In this document: one piece after another, positions 18,599-27,967 of the stretch
How positions within the stretch are numbered: the first letter of the stretch is position 1
Layout: each line of letters opens with the position of its first letter
DNA from: an uncultured Bacilli bacterium
GTDB taxonomy: Bacteria > Bacillota_I > Bacilli_A > RF39 > UBA660
Length of the DNA: 33,629 bases
NCBI GenBank assembly: GCA_947598395.1
Contig: CANQFG010000006.1
Location: forward strand, 1-33,629
Direction of reading: 5' to 3'
The notes under the pieces: generated by a model
Databases searched by the model: none
What the model was told of the DNA's origin: nothing
Seen by the model: the letters and a program-made list of their open reading frames with translations, nothing else
Position numbers and translations under genes: made by a program

Positions 18599-20794
18599 AT
18601 GAAAAGAAAAGGAATAATCATAGCTTTAACATTGATGAGTATTGGCTTTGCCTTAGTAACAGCAACTCTAACAATTAATGGAGTAATAAATCTTGGATTT
18701 GATGCCGAAGACTTTGATGTCTATTTTTCGGATGCTTATTTAAATGAAGAGCAACATAAAGAATTTATAACTCAAGATGGCAAAAATATAACTTTTCAAA
18801 CAACTCTAAAAAGTATAAATGAACGTAGTATCTTAAAATATGAAGTTATGAATAATAGCAAACAATATGATGCCGAAGTAACAATAAGCTGTACTCCTGA
18901 AAATGATGAATTGTTAACTATAACAAATAATATAGATAGTACAACTATTACAGCTCAAAGTAAAAAAGAAGGAAACTTAACGATAACTTTAAAGAAAAGT
19001 GTTGTCGAGGATATCAGTAAAGATATAAATTGTCAATTAACTATCAATGCCATTGAGAGGACAAGTAAAGAAGAACAACAAGAGGCGAGTACATATAGTT
19101 TTGGTGGTATTTTAATGAATAGTGATGAAACGCCAATTGCCAATAGTAAGGTAATTGTCTATTCCAAAGTACCTCATGAAGTAACAACTGATGAAAATGG
19201 ATACTTATATGTCGAAGGATTAGATCGGGGAAGTCATGAGATATATTATGTAAATGGCGAGGTAGATGCTAGTGATAAAGAAGCCGTAAAAGAAGCAGCC
19301 TTAGCTAGCGGAAATATAACGACAAGTTATACTTCTACTGAAATAAAATTAAATAATGGATATGAGATAAAAGATGTAAGTGTTGGAAAAACCAGTGAAC
19401 TAATAATCGCTAGTTTAGAAACTGATGTGATAGATAAAAAGATAGTAAATGGTAATACTGTAACATTTCCAATAAGTGGGGAATATAGCAATATCTTATG
19501 TGAGAGTGAAGAATTGCCAATCGAAGTAAATGAAGAACAAGTAACGATAGATAATGTAAATAAAAGTACCAAATGTTACTTAAGTAATGATATCTATCAA
19601 ACAGCTAATAAATTAAAAGATGAATATGAACGTGGGTTTATAAAAGTACTTAAAAATATCAGTGGAACAAACGCTTTGCGTTTTCATAAAGAGACGACGA
19701 TGGATATCGATGGTCATGAAGTAAAAATTAATTATGCAGTAGACGCAGGCATTGCTTCATATGCCAATTTAACACTTAAGGATAGCAGAGGAACAGGTAA
19801 AATTATAAATGAAACGATGGATGCCATAGCTATAGGTTCTCCTAACATAACGATAAATACCAGTGTCAATATTGAAGCGGAAAGAAGTGCCTTAAGAATT
19901 TATACTGGTGGTATTAATAGTGTCATCAATGTCAATGGCGGTAATTTAAAGTGTACTAATGTAAAAAATGGAGAAGAAGGGTGTGTTTTTGCATCTAAAA
20001 CTAATGAAGAAATAATTTTAAATAATGTCTCCATTGATGCTCAAAATTATTTTGGCTCTGCGAATGGCGGTGGAAAAATAACTTTAAATTCGGGTACAAT
20101 CAAGTGTAATTATGGCATTTCCGTTGAAAAAAATAGTGTATTCAACATGAATGGGGGCAAAATCGAAGCTCAAGAAACGGCAATAAAAACATATGGAACG
20201 ACAACGATAACAAATGGAGAACTTTCGTCAATAAATAATTATACAATTGAGAATATTGGTACATTAAATCTAAATGGTCAAAATGCCACTTTTAGTGAAA
20301 ATGGTGAATATCAAAATGGCATTTATTTATATGGTGAAGGACCAAATCATGCAACTATTCATAGCCATGTTGGTAACGTGATAATTAATGGTGGAACGAT
20401 TATCCATGGCGATTCAAAAGCTTCAGAAGTTACTTGGCGACAACATTCTTTACGCTTAGATAAAGGTTCAGCAACTATCAATGGCGGATATTTTGAAAGT
20501 AAAGCTAAACTTGTAGAGGATGTAAAAAGTGGTAGTATCTATTTAAATGAACAAGTTGGTACGGTCAATATTAAAAATGTTGAAGTTAAGAATAAATTAT
20601 TTATCAATCATAATTCCGCAAATCAAACGGGTCCAATCGTAAATATATGTAGTGGTAATATTGACATTATTAGAATAACGCAGTATGCAAAGCTTATTTA
20701 TCGGCAAAATGATCTACAGCTTGGGCAAATAATATCTCATGATGGCACTGATTATCATAATGTTCTTATTTCAGATGACTTAACTTGTGAATAA
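18599..20794 (+). CDS. Large secreted/surface protein: N-terminal signal-like region, carboxypeptidase-regulatory-like (CnaB-like) domain, beta-helix/pectate-lyase-like repeats
   Basis: MKRKGIIIALTLMSIGFALVTATL signal; YSFGGILMNSDETPIANSKVIVYSKVPHEVTTDENGYLYVEGLDRGSHEIYYV; repeated NGG/INGG..I turns such as VNGGNLKCTN, MNGGKIEAQ, INGGTIIHGD, INGGYFESK. Confidence 0.7.
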   Translation: MKRKGIIIALTLMSIGFALVTATLTINGVINLGFDAEDFDVYFSDAYLNEEQHKEFITQDGKNITFQTTLKSINERSILKYEVMNNSKQYDAEVTISCTPENDELLTITNNIDSTTITAQSKKEGNLTITLKKSVVEDISKDINCQLTINAIERTSKEEQQEASTYSFGGILMNSDETPIANSKVIVYSKVPHEVTTDENGYLYVEGLDRGSHEIYYVNGEVDASDKEAVKEAALASGNITTSYTSTEIKLNNGYEIKDVSVGKTSELIIASLETDVIDKKIVNGNTVTFPISGEYSNILCESEELPIEVNEEQVTIDNVNKSTKCYLSNDIYQTANKLKDEYERGFIKVLKNISGTNALRFHKETTMDIDGHEVKINYAVDAGIASYANLTLKDSRGTGKIINETMDAIAIGSPNITINTSVNIEAERSALRIYTGGINSVINVNGGNLKCTNVKNGEEGCVFASKTNEEIILNNVSIDAQNYFGSANGGGKITLNSGTIKCNYGISVEKNSVFNMNGGKIEAQETAIKTYGTTTITNGELSSINNYTIENIGTLNLNGQNATFSENGEYQNGIYLYGEGPNHATIHSHVGNVIINGGTIIHGDSKASEVTWRQHSLRLDKGSATINGGYFESKAKLVEDVKSGSIYLNEQVGTVNIKNVEVKNKLFINHNSANQTGPIVNICSGNIDIIRITQYAKLIYRQNDLQLGQIISHDGTDYHNVLISDDLTCE

Positions 20795-20865
20795 TAAACG
20801 TAAATAATAATGAATGACTAATTTTAATTTCCTTTACTATATAGTACAATATAATTGGTGATGAA

Positions 20866-21615
20866 ATGAAAAAGGTTGTATTGATAACGGGTGCTTATGG
20901 CGGAATTGGTTTAGGTATTTCGGAAGCCTTTTTAAAGAACGATTATAATTTAGTGGCTACGGGAAGAAGTGCTGATAAATTAGCCCACTTTAAAGAAGAA
21001 CTTGATAAAAAATATCATACGAATATATTGACTATTGTTGCAGATGGTGGAATTGAATCCGACGTTCGAAATGTTATTGAAAAAATTCAAAATGAATTTG
21101 GTCGCTTGGATTGTCTAATTAATAATGCTCAAACTTCGAAGTCGGGACTTATGTTAGTCGAACATACTAAAGAAGACTTTGATCTCGCCATCAATTCAGG
21201 ATTATATGCCACTTTCTTCTATATGAAATATGCCTATCCACTTTTAAAGGCTAGTCAAGGTTCGGTAATTAACTTTGCCAGTGGAGCCGGTCTTTTTGGT
21301 AAAGTTGCCCAATCGAGTTATGCCGCTAGTAAAGAAGGCATTCGTGGCCTTTCGCGGGTTGCGGCTACCGAATGGGGTCCCGATAATATACGCGTCAATG
21401 TCATATGTCCATTAGTAATGACTCCGAAACTTGCCACATGGAAGGAAGAATATCCCGATGCCTATGCTAAAACCATTAAAGATATCCCCTTGGGAAGATT
21501 TGCCGATCCCGAAGAGGATATCGGTGAACTGAGTCTCTTTTTAGCCAGTGATAAGGCCAAATATATAACCGGTGAGACGATTACTATGCAAGGTGGTTCG
21601 GGTTTACGTCCTTAA
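20866..21615 (+). CDS. Short-chain dehydrogenase/reductase (FabG-like SDR)
   Basis: VVLITGAYGGIGLGIS, LINNAQ, YAASKEGIRGLSRVAATEWGPDNIRVNVICP. Confidence 0.92.
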   Translation: MKKVVLITGAYGGIGLGISEAFLKNDYNLVATGRSADKLAHFKEELDKKYHTNILTIVADGGIESDVRNVIEKIQNEFGRLDCLINNAQTSKSGLMLVEHTKEDFDLAINSGLYATFFYMKYAYPLLKASQGSVINFASGAGLFGKVAQSSYAASKEGIRGLSRVAATEWGPDNIRVNVICPLVMTPKLATWKEEYPDAYAKTIKDIPLGRFADPEEDIGELSLFLASDKAKYITGETITMQGGSGLRP

Positions 21616-21617
21616 AT

Positions 21618-21645
21618 TTGCATTTTTAGAAAAATGTAGTATAAT
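21618..21645 (+). promoter_or_regulatory. SigA-type promoter for the orphan gene pair
   Basis: TTGCAT (21618-21623) N16 TATAAT (21640-21645). Confidence 0.7.
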
Positions 21646-21674
21646 ATAACCCCAGTTAGAAAAGGGGTTTTTAT

Positions 21675-23234
21675 ATGGCCATAAAAAGTATTAATGAATT
21701 ATTGAGTTTTGAAGATATCAAACGCATGGGACCACACTTTAATGATGATGTCCTCGTTCATGAAGAATTTCTTCGCAATTTCTTTGAAGAAAAATCTGAA
21801 TATCGTATTTTTATGAATAGTTATAAAAATGAACATCTTCGTCGTTTGGAAGCTAATTTTCCCGAATTAAAGGAATTAATTGAATTAATGAGTGAATATT
21901 TTCCTCAATTGGTAATTCGTAAGAAACAAAATGGTTTAGGTTTTGTCCCTCTATATGATGGTTCATTTATTGGAGCACTTGTCCTATACTTTAAATATTC
22001 TTATCCGCAATTATTTGATGATATTGATAAGGATGTCAAAGATCAAATGGAAGATGAAGTCGCTTTTTCCGATGATGATTTTAAGGATATCTTTAGAACT
22101 ATTTATCGAACATTAAATGATAAGAAGAGAAATCTTTATTGTTTTACATTCTCTCCGATTATAGGTACTAAAAATGCTGGTGTACCCCAATTGATGAGCA
22201 TCAATCATGATCGCGAAAATCAAGTCAATAAAGATGTCAAATATGCCTTATATATCTATAAAAATATCACTCGTATCTTTGAAATCTTTCAACATCCAGT
22301 AGAAATTCCGGAATTTGAATTGGTTAATTATGATCGTTTCCTTCTCTTAATGGTTGCTAAAGCTCTATATATGTTAGATGATTTAGCCAATAGTAATGAT
22401 ACGGAAAATGCCGAATATAACGAAGAGAAGATGGCTGCTTTAACCGAATTTGTCGAAAGATATCTCGTATTAACTGACTATATTGCTCGGGAAAATAATG
22501 GTGAATATCATTGTACTGTCAAAGTAATCGATACGGAATTTACTTATGAAGCTATTCGCAAAGATATTATGGAATGTCTAAATGATCCAAAAGTTATGAA
22601 ATATCGCACGAATATCGATATTGCCAAATTATTCCGTAAATATTTAATTGATGCTCGTAAAAAGAGCGATAAACAAAAAGTCGTTCAAGCCGTTCAAGTT
22701 GGTTGGGAAGTCTATAAAAAAGGTAAAGGCGAAAAATTGGGCATTAAGATTAATCGCCCACTTGTCGTCGATGAAGAACGCAGCCAAGCTCTAAGGGAAA
22801 AAGATGAACAATTATTGGAAGAAAAATTAGCTTTTTATCCGGAAACGGATTATATCTATCAATTAGATGGCCAAGATAGTTATCTCGATTATTATGGCTA
22901 TGTCTATCCCAATGGTCGCGTCGTCTTAGATAAATACTATCGTGCTTTAAAACATGGCTATGCTCCAGCTCGAGCTGAAGGTATTGTCGTCATGGATATT
23001 CATGATTTCTATGAGATGACCAAATATACCAAAGTTGAACTCATGGAACTCATCAGAGATAATGAAGCGGGAAGTGCGATTCGTAAAAACCATGCCGATG
23101 GCTGGCAAGATCGAATCAACACTTTAATTACCGAAGAACGCGATTATGACCTCGAACGCATCGATGCCGAAGTTCAAAAAATTGTCATCAATCAAGAAAA
23201 AAATAAGACGAAAAAGTTAGTTGAGGAACAATAA
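21675..23234 (+). CDS. Uncharacterised soluble 519-aa protein
   Basis: Long ORF with consistent coding character and AAAAGGGG RBS-like sequence upstream; no family recognised. Confidence 0.8.
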   Translation: MAIKSINELLSFEDIKRMGPHFNDDVLVHEEFLRNFFEEKSEYRIFMNSYKNEHLRRLEANFPELKELIELMSEYFPQLVIRKKQNGLGFVPLYDGSFIGALVLYFKYSYPQLFDDIDKDVKDQMEDEVAFSDDDFKDIFRTIYRTLNDKKRNLYCFTFSPIIGTKNAGVPQLMSINHDRENQVNKDVKYALYIYKNITRIFEIFQHPVEIPEFELVNYDRFLLLMVAKALYMLDDLANSNDTENAEYNEEKMAALTEFVERYLVLTDYIARENNGEYHCTVKVIDTEFTYEAIRKDIMECLNDPKVMKYRTNIDIAKLFRKYLIDARKKSDKQKVVQAVQVGWEVYKKGKGEKLGIKINRPLVVDEERSQALREKDEQLLEEKLAFYPETDYIYQLDGQDSYLDYYGYVYPNGRVVLDKYYRALKHGYAPARAEGIVVMDIHDFYEMTKYTKVELMELIRDNEAGSAIRKNHADGWQDRINTLITEERDYDLERIDAEVQKIVINQEKNKTKKLVEEQ

Positions 23235-23689
23235 TGAATCAATTATTTATCGATAATTTAATGAGCAATAAAGAAGTTTTAAAAAAAGTTATCGAAATCG
23301 ATAATGAAACGATGAAGACTGATATGACGATCGATGATATTATGAAATCTATCGAATATCTTTATTTAGAAGATAATCAAGTAATTGCTATTAACGATGA
23401 GAGTTTAATAATTACGAGTAATAGTCTATTTTCGATATTAAAACTCTTTGCTCATATTGATAATACTAAAAAATTTATCTTATTTCCTAATTATGAATTC
23501 TTAGGAATATATTCCCTATTTGTAAAAATATATAATGAGGTATATGGTTCTAAATGTCTTTTGGATACCAATCGTACTTATGCACATTATAAGAAGATTT
23601 TTGAACATTCCAATGATGTCTATGTCATTGGCTCTAAAGAATTTTACTTAGAAGTTTTAAAAGATTTTCCAAATGCAATATGCTTATAA
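23234..23689 (+). CDS. Uncharacterised 151-aa protein, translationally coupled (TAATG overlap)
   Basis: ATG overlaps the stop of the preceding ORF; no family recognised. Confidence 0.75.
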   Translation: MNQLFIDNLMSNKEVLKKVIEIDNETMKTDMTIDDIMKSIEYLYLEDNQVIAINDESLIITSNSLFSILKLFAHIDNTKKFILFPNYEFLGIYSLFVKIYNEVYGSKCLLDTNRTYAHYKKIFEHSNDVYVIGSKEFYLEVLKDFPNAICL

Positions 23690-23693
23690 AATG

Positions 23694-23719
23694 CAAGAGC
23701 TTTAAACTCTTGTTTTTTT
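23694..23719 (+). terminator. Rho-independent terminator
   Basis: CAAGAG-ctttaaa-CTCTTG followed by TTTTTTT. Confidence 0.85.
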
Positions 23720-23793
23720 ATTCGATCTTTTTCCATAAGATAATCCCTTTACTTCAATTAATAAGTGATGTATCATTTCTTTAGGGATGACGT

Positions 23794-24843
23794 ATGAATA
23801 CTGAAAAAACTGGAAAATTTATCAAAGAATTAAGAGAAGAAAAAAAATTAAGTCAAAATCAATTAGCTGAAAAATTATTTGTAAGTAGAACTTTAGTTAA
23901 TAAATGGGAAAGTGGAAAAATAACTATAACTTCCTCAAATTTAAAGTTATTAAGCGAATTTTTTAATGTTAGTGCCGATGAAATATTAGTTGGGGAAAGA
24001 AAAAATGACCAAAACAAAGAGATGATTCACAATATCGAATATAAAATATATGATGAAAATACAAAATTAAGATCTAAAATAAAAATTGTCTTGTATATCA
24101 GTGTATTCATTGCAATGATATTTCTCTTATACTTTTTTGTAACATTTTATAATTCCGTTAGTATATATACGATTAGTACAAAGTCTAAGGACGTTACGAT
24201 AATTAATGGTTTGCTAATCAAAACTCGTGATAAAATTTATCTTCGATTAGAACCCAATTTTTCCAATGAAGAGGAAATTAAAACCATTAGTTTATACTAT
24301 AAAATAAATCAAAAAAAGGAAATTTATAGAAGCAGTCAAGTAACAACTATTTCAATAAACGATTTTTATGATCTTCAAGAGTATTTTGATTTCAATAAAT
24401 TTCGGGAAATTAAAAATAATTTATATTTAGAAATCGAATTTATAAATAATCCGCCAATTGAAGTTAAATTAGATTTTAAGAAAGACTATATTAATTCTAA
24501 TATTTTTATAAATTATCAAAAAAGTACCAATGAAAATAATGATATAAAGTTCGATGATAAGTATGAAGAAATATTTAAAAAATATAATGAGCAATTTATA
24601 AATGTAAAATATAATAATCGCACATATGAAGTAGTAGTATTAGAAAACAATATAATAATAAATTATGATAATACTAGAATTATATATAATAATATCAATT
24701 CAGAAAAGCTACAAAAAGAAGAATTTGAGGAAGAAATATACTTATATGACATTAGTAATAATATTTGTATCTCTGGCGATTGTGAATATTTTGATAATGA
24801 CTATGACTTGTTTAAAAAGGTAATTGAAAATTTGGTAGGGTAA
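23794..24843 (+). CDS. XRE-family HTH regulator with C-terminal transmembrane segment and large extracytoplasmic domain
   Basis: IKELREEKKLSQNQLAEKLFVSRTLVNKWESGK...; TM IKIVLYISVFIAMIFLLYFFVTF; about 230 aa beyond. Confidence 0.85.
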   Translation: MNTEKTGKFIKELREEKKLSQNQLAEKLFVSRTLVNKWESGKITITSSNLKLLSEFFNVSADEILVGERKNDQNKEMIHNIEYKIYDENTKLRSKIKIVLYISVFIAMIFLLYFFVTFYNSVSIYTISTKSKDVTIINGLLIKTRDKIYLRLEPNFSNEEEIKTISLYYKINQKKEIYRSSQVTTISINDFYDLQEYFDFNKFREIKNNLYLEIEFINNPPIEVKLDFKKDYINSNIFINYQKSTNENNDIKFDDKYEEIFKKYNEQFINVKYNNRTYEVVVLENNIIINYDNTRIIYNNINSEKLQKEEFEEEIYLYDISNNICISGDCEYFDNDYDLFKKVIENLVG

Positions 24844-24920
24844 AATTATTGGCTTACAAAAAGCAGTGTGAGTATAAATCACTATCATTTAATTAATTAT
24901 TTGTGGTAAATTTAGAGTGA

Positions 24921-26162
24921 GTGAAAGATATGATTAAACTACTAGTAATGAAGAACATAAGAGATAAAAAGAATCGCTTTATCTTAATTATTTTTTCTTT
25001 ATGTTCGCTTTTATTAATGAGCGTCTTAATTTTTAAAGCCAATTTTATCCAAATGCAAAATGATGATTTTGCCAATAATATTGCGGGCCGAACCTTGGTT
25101 GTAACACCCGCGGTTGAATTGATCGAGTCATTAAGTGAAGAAGAATTTTATAATTTTGAATATGATTTTGCTAAAATACTTTCAATTGAACATGTTCAAG
25201 AAGCATATTCTTCATTTTTAGAAACGTCTTTAGATACATCTTTTAAAAGCGATAAATATGATGGTGTAGTTTATTTTAAATATGGTACTGAGAATACTTT
25301 GCCAAACAATATAGTAGGCCAAAAATTTACAAATAATGATACCGGTGTCGTTATATGTCCCTTTAATTTTTATCCCGATAGCAATATTTTATATCGTGAT
25401 TCTTTTGATAATTATCTATCGGGTAATAGTATCCTAGATTCTAATTTTGATGTGACATATGAAATTCCAAATGATAATGGTAAAAAAGAGATAAAAAAGC
25501 GAACATTTAAAGTAATTGGTTTATACGATAATACAATGGTAAATCAAGAAGCTAACACTTGTTTTATGTCAGCTAAAGACCTATATAATATTTATGAGGA
25601 AACATTGGCAATATCCAATGAAGGTGTACTTACAAGTGTTGATGTCGTAGTAGATAATTTAAATAATTTGTCTTCCGTCATAAATGAATTAAATAAATTA
25701 AACTATAATTCAATACCAAAATTAGAAATTAATGTTGAAGAAACCAACAATTTGAAAATGATTTCCTATATATGTATTTGCTTTATTTTGATAGTTATCA
25801 TCAGTGTAACTATCGTCTATGTAAAAAAGAGAAATGTAATGAATATTAAAGAAATCGGCTTATTATCGGCTTTAGGATTTTCCAATAATCAGATTCAACT
25901 TATATATTTTATCGATATGTTGTTTGTCGTAATTATTGCAATAGCCATATCGACGATACTATCCATTATTGTATATTTTATTGTATTGGCGATTTTTAAA
26001 AATAATTTTATAAGAATGATGTACCGACCAAAATTATTTTTTTCCAGTTACATAATAAATTATTTGATGATGATATTGATCCCATCTTTGATTAATTATT
26101 GGTTGATTAAATTGTTATTACATAAAAATATCAATTCTTTAATAAAGGAGGACGAGCAATGA
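24921..26162 (+). CDS. ABC transporter permease, FtsX/MacB-like
   Basis: N-terminal TM, large extracytoplasmic region, C-terminal TM cluster with KEIGLLSALGFSNNQI motif. Confidence 0.8.
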   Translation: MKDMIKLLVMKNIRDKKNRFILIIFSLCSLLLMSVLIFKANFIQMQNDDFANNIAGRTLVVTPAVELIESLSEEEFYNFEYDFAKILSIEHVQEAYSSFLETSLDTSFKSDKYDGVVYFKYGTENTLPNNIVGQKFTNNDTGVVICPFNFYPDSNILYRDSFDNYLSGNSILDSNFDVTYEIPNDNGKKEIKKRTFKVIGLYDNTMVNQEANTCFMSAKDLYNIYEETLAISNEGVLTSVDVVVDNLNNLSSVINELNKLNYNSIPKLEINVEETNNLKMISYICICFILIVIISVTIVYVKKRNVMNIKEIGLLSALGFSNNQIQLIYFIDMLFVVIIAIAISTILSIIVYFIVLAIFKNNFIRMMYRPKLFFSSYIINYLMMILIPSLINYWLIKLLLHKNINSLIKEDEQ

Positions 26163-26830
26163 GTGTTGTAAAACTACAAAATGTCGAAAAAACATATATA
26201 TTAAAAAACGAATATATTCCCGTATTAAAAAGAGTAAACGCCGAATTTGAATGTGGAAAACTATATGCTATTATGGGACATTCTGGTGCTGGAAAGACGA
26301 CCCTAATTAATATAATTGATGGAATCGAATCATTTAATTCCGGTCATATTATAATTAATGGTAAAGATATATCCAACATGACAAAATTTGAAAAAGCATT
26401 AGTTAGAAATAACGATATAGGTATGATATTTCAAGATTTTTTATTAGATGATTATTTAACGGCATATGAAAATGTCATGTTACCGATGACCATAAATAAA
26501 AAATTTAAAAAAAGGGCCAAGGAAAGAGCTTGGGAATTATTAAAAGAAGTCAATCTATCCAATCGAGTTAATCATTTTCCCAAGGAATTAAGTGGTGGTG
26601 AAAAACAACGGGTATCGATAGCTCGAGCACTTGCCAATGATCCGAAGATTCTTATTTGTGACGAACCTACGGGAAACTTAGATGAAAAAAATGAAAATAA
26701 AATATTTGAAATTCTTAAAAACTTAAGTCAAATGGGAAAATGTGTAATTATCGTCTCACATAGTAATGAAGTATTAAAATATGCTGATATTGCTTACGAA
26801 TTAAAAGAAGGAAAATTGATTGAAAAATAA
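26159..26830 (+). CDS. ABC transporter ATP-binding protein (MacB/LolD-like)
   Basis: GHSGAGKTTLINIIDG, LSGGEKQRVSIARALANDPKILICDEPTGNLD. Confidence 0.95.
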   Translation: MSVVKLQNVEKTYILKNEYIPVLKRVNAEFECGKLYAIMGHSGAGKTTLINIIDGIESFNSGHIIINGKDISNMTKFEKALVRNNDIGMIFQDFLLDDYLTAYENVMLPMTINKKFKKRAKERAWELLKEVNLSNRVNHFPKELSGGEKQRVSIARALANDPKILICDEPTGNLDEKNENKIFEILKNLSQMGKCVIIVSHSNEVLKYADIAYELKEGKLIEK

Positions 26831-27836
26831 ATTAATTATCAAAAGTTTTATAAGAAGAAAAATATTTATTTTATATTTTATTTTGTCAATAATTATATAT
26901 TCTACACTCCTTGTAATTAATGTTACTTTGACCAATTTGCAAGAAAACCGAAAAAAGAATATCTATCATAACTCGTTAGCTTCATTACATGAATCAAATG
27001 ACTATTATGATCAATTAAATAGTAATAAATTAATTGGAGATGTAAAGAGAGTAGTGTACTTTGATAATCTTGAAGATAAAACGGGACGATATTATTTCCT
27101 TTTAGATCCCAAAATAGATAATCGGGTATTGGTATATGAGGATCGTTCTTTAAAAGACGATTTTATTGATATATATCTATGTAAAAAGGATTATAGTAAC
27201 ATTGAGAATACCCCTTACCAAGAAGATACATTAAGTTTTTCTTTTAATGATACAGAAGAAGAATTTTCCTTTAATATCAACAAGCTATATAAATCTAAGC
27301 ATGTCAATAGCATTGCCGTTTCATCGAAAATATTTGCAAAGCTACTTAAACTTAATGATGGTTATGATTATACTTTTAAATTGTATGAATCGGAAACTAA
27401 CATAAAGAAAAATATTAAAAATGTTCGGATATTAACTTCATATACCGAAGATGAGATGTTAATTTCTCATAGAATAAATCAATATATAACCGTATTAATT
27501 ATTTTTGATGTAATGATGTTTATTATTTTTATAATTATAATATTTATAATATCCAACAATTTAATAAATGATTTGAATAAAAACATAAATTTAGAATATT
27601 TACTGGGTTTTAATAATTTACAAATATCAAATAATATATTGGTGAGATTAGTCTTGTTAAATATATCTTCAATAATAATAGCAATTATAGGCTCATTTAT
27701 AATATTGTCTCTTTTTAAAATATTTATTAAAATTGATTATTTTTTAATTAATTACTATTTGCTAGGAATTATGATTATCATATTAATTATTGAGAATATG
27801 TATGTAGTCATAAAAAGTTTTCGAAGACTTAGATAA
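26820..27836 (+). CDS. Second membrane subunit of the ABC transporter, FtsX-like topology
   Basis: N-terminal TM, extracytoplasmic domain, C-terminal TM cluster; overlaps the ATPase gene by 11 nt. Confidence 0.7.
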   Translation: MKNKLIIKSFIRRKIFILYFILSIIIYSTLLVINVTLTNLQENRKKNIYHNSLASLHESNDYYDQLNSNKLIGDVKRVVYFDNLEDKTGRYYFLLDPKIDNRVLVYEDRSLKDDFIDIYLCKKDYSNIENTPYQEDTLSFSFNDTEEEFSFNINKLYKSKHVNSIAVSSKIFAKLLKLNDGYDYTFKLYESETNIKKNIKNVRILTSYTEDEMLISHRINQYITVLIIFDVMMFIIFIIIIFIISNNLINDLNKNINLEYLLGFNNLQISNNILVRLVLLNISSIIIAIIGSFIILSLFKIFIKIDYFLINYYLLGIMIIILIIENMYVVIKSFRRLR

Positions 27837-27868
27837 AAAGTTTACTTAATAGTTATAATTTTGCTCAT

Positions 27869-27912
27869 AAAAAAGGATAATAATAATGTCAAATAAGTTA
27901 TCTTTTTTTTGA
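27869..27912 (+). terminator. Weak terminator-like hairpin after the ABC operon
   Basis: AAAAAAGGATAA ... TTATCTTTTTTTT. Confidence 0.4.
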
Positions 27913-27967
27913 CGATAATTAGTGGTAAAATAGAGGCGATATTACCTGAGATTTTTTGGAGGTGCGT

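Noticed and set aside
20835-20865. Possible near-leaderless promoter of the SDR gene (TACAAT/TATAAT just before ATG 20866, with ACTATATAGT palindrome)
   Set aside because: The -35 is ambiguous and AT-rich DNA gives many -10-like matches; cannot be separated from chance by eye.
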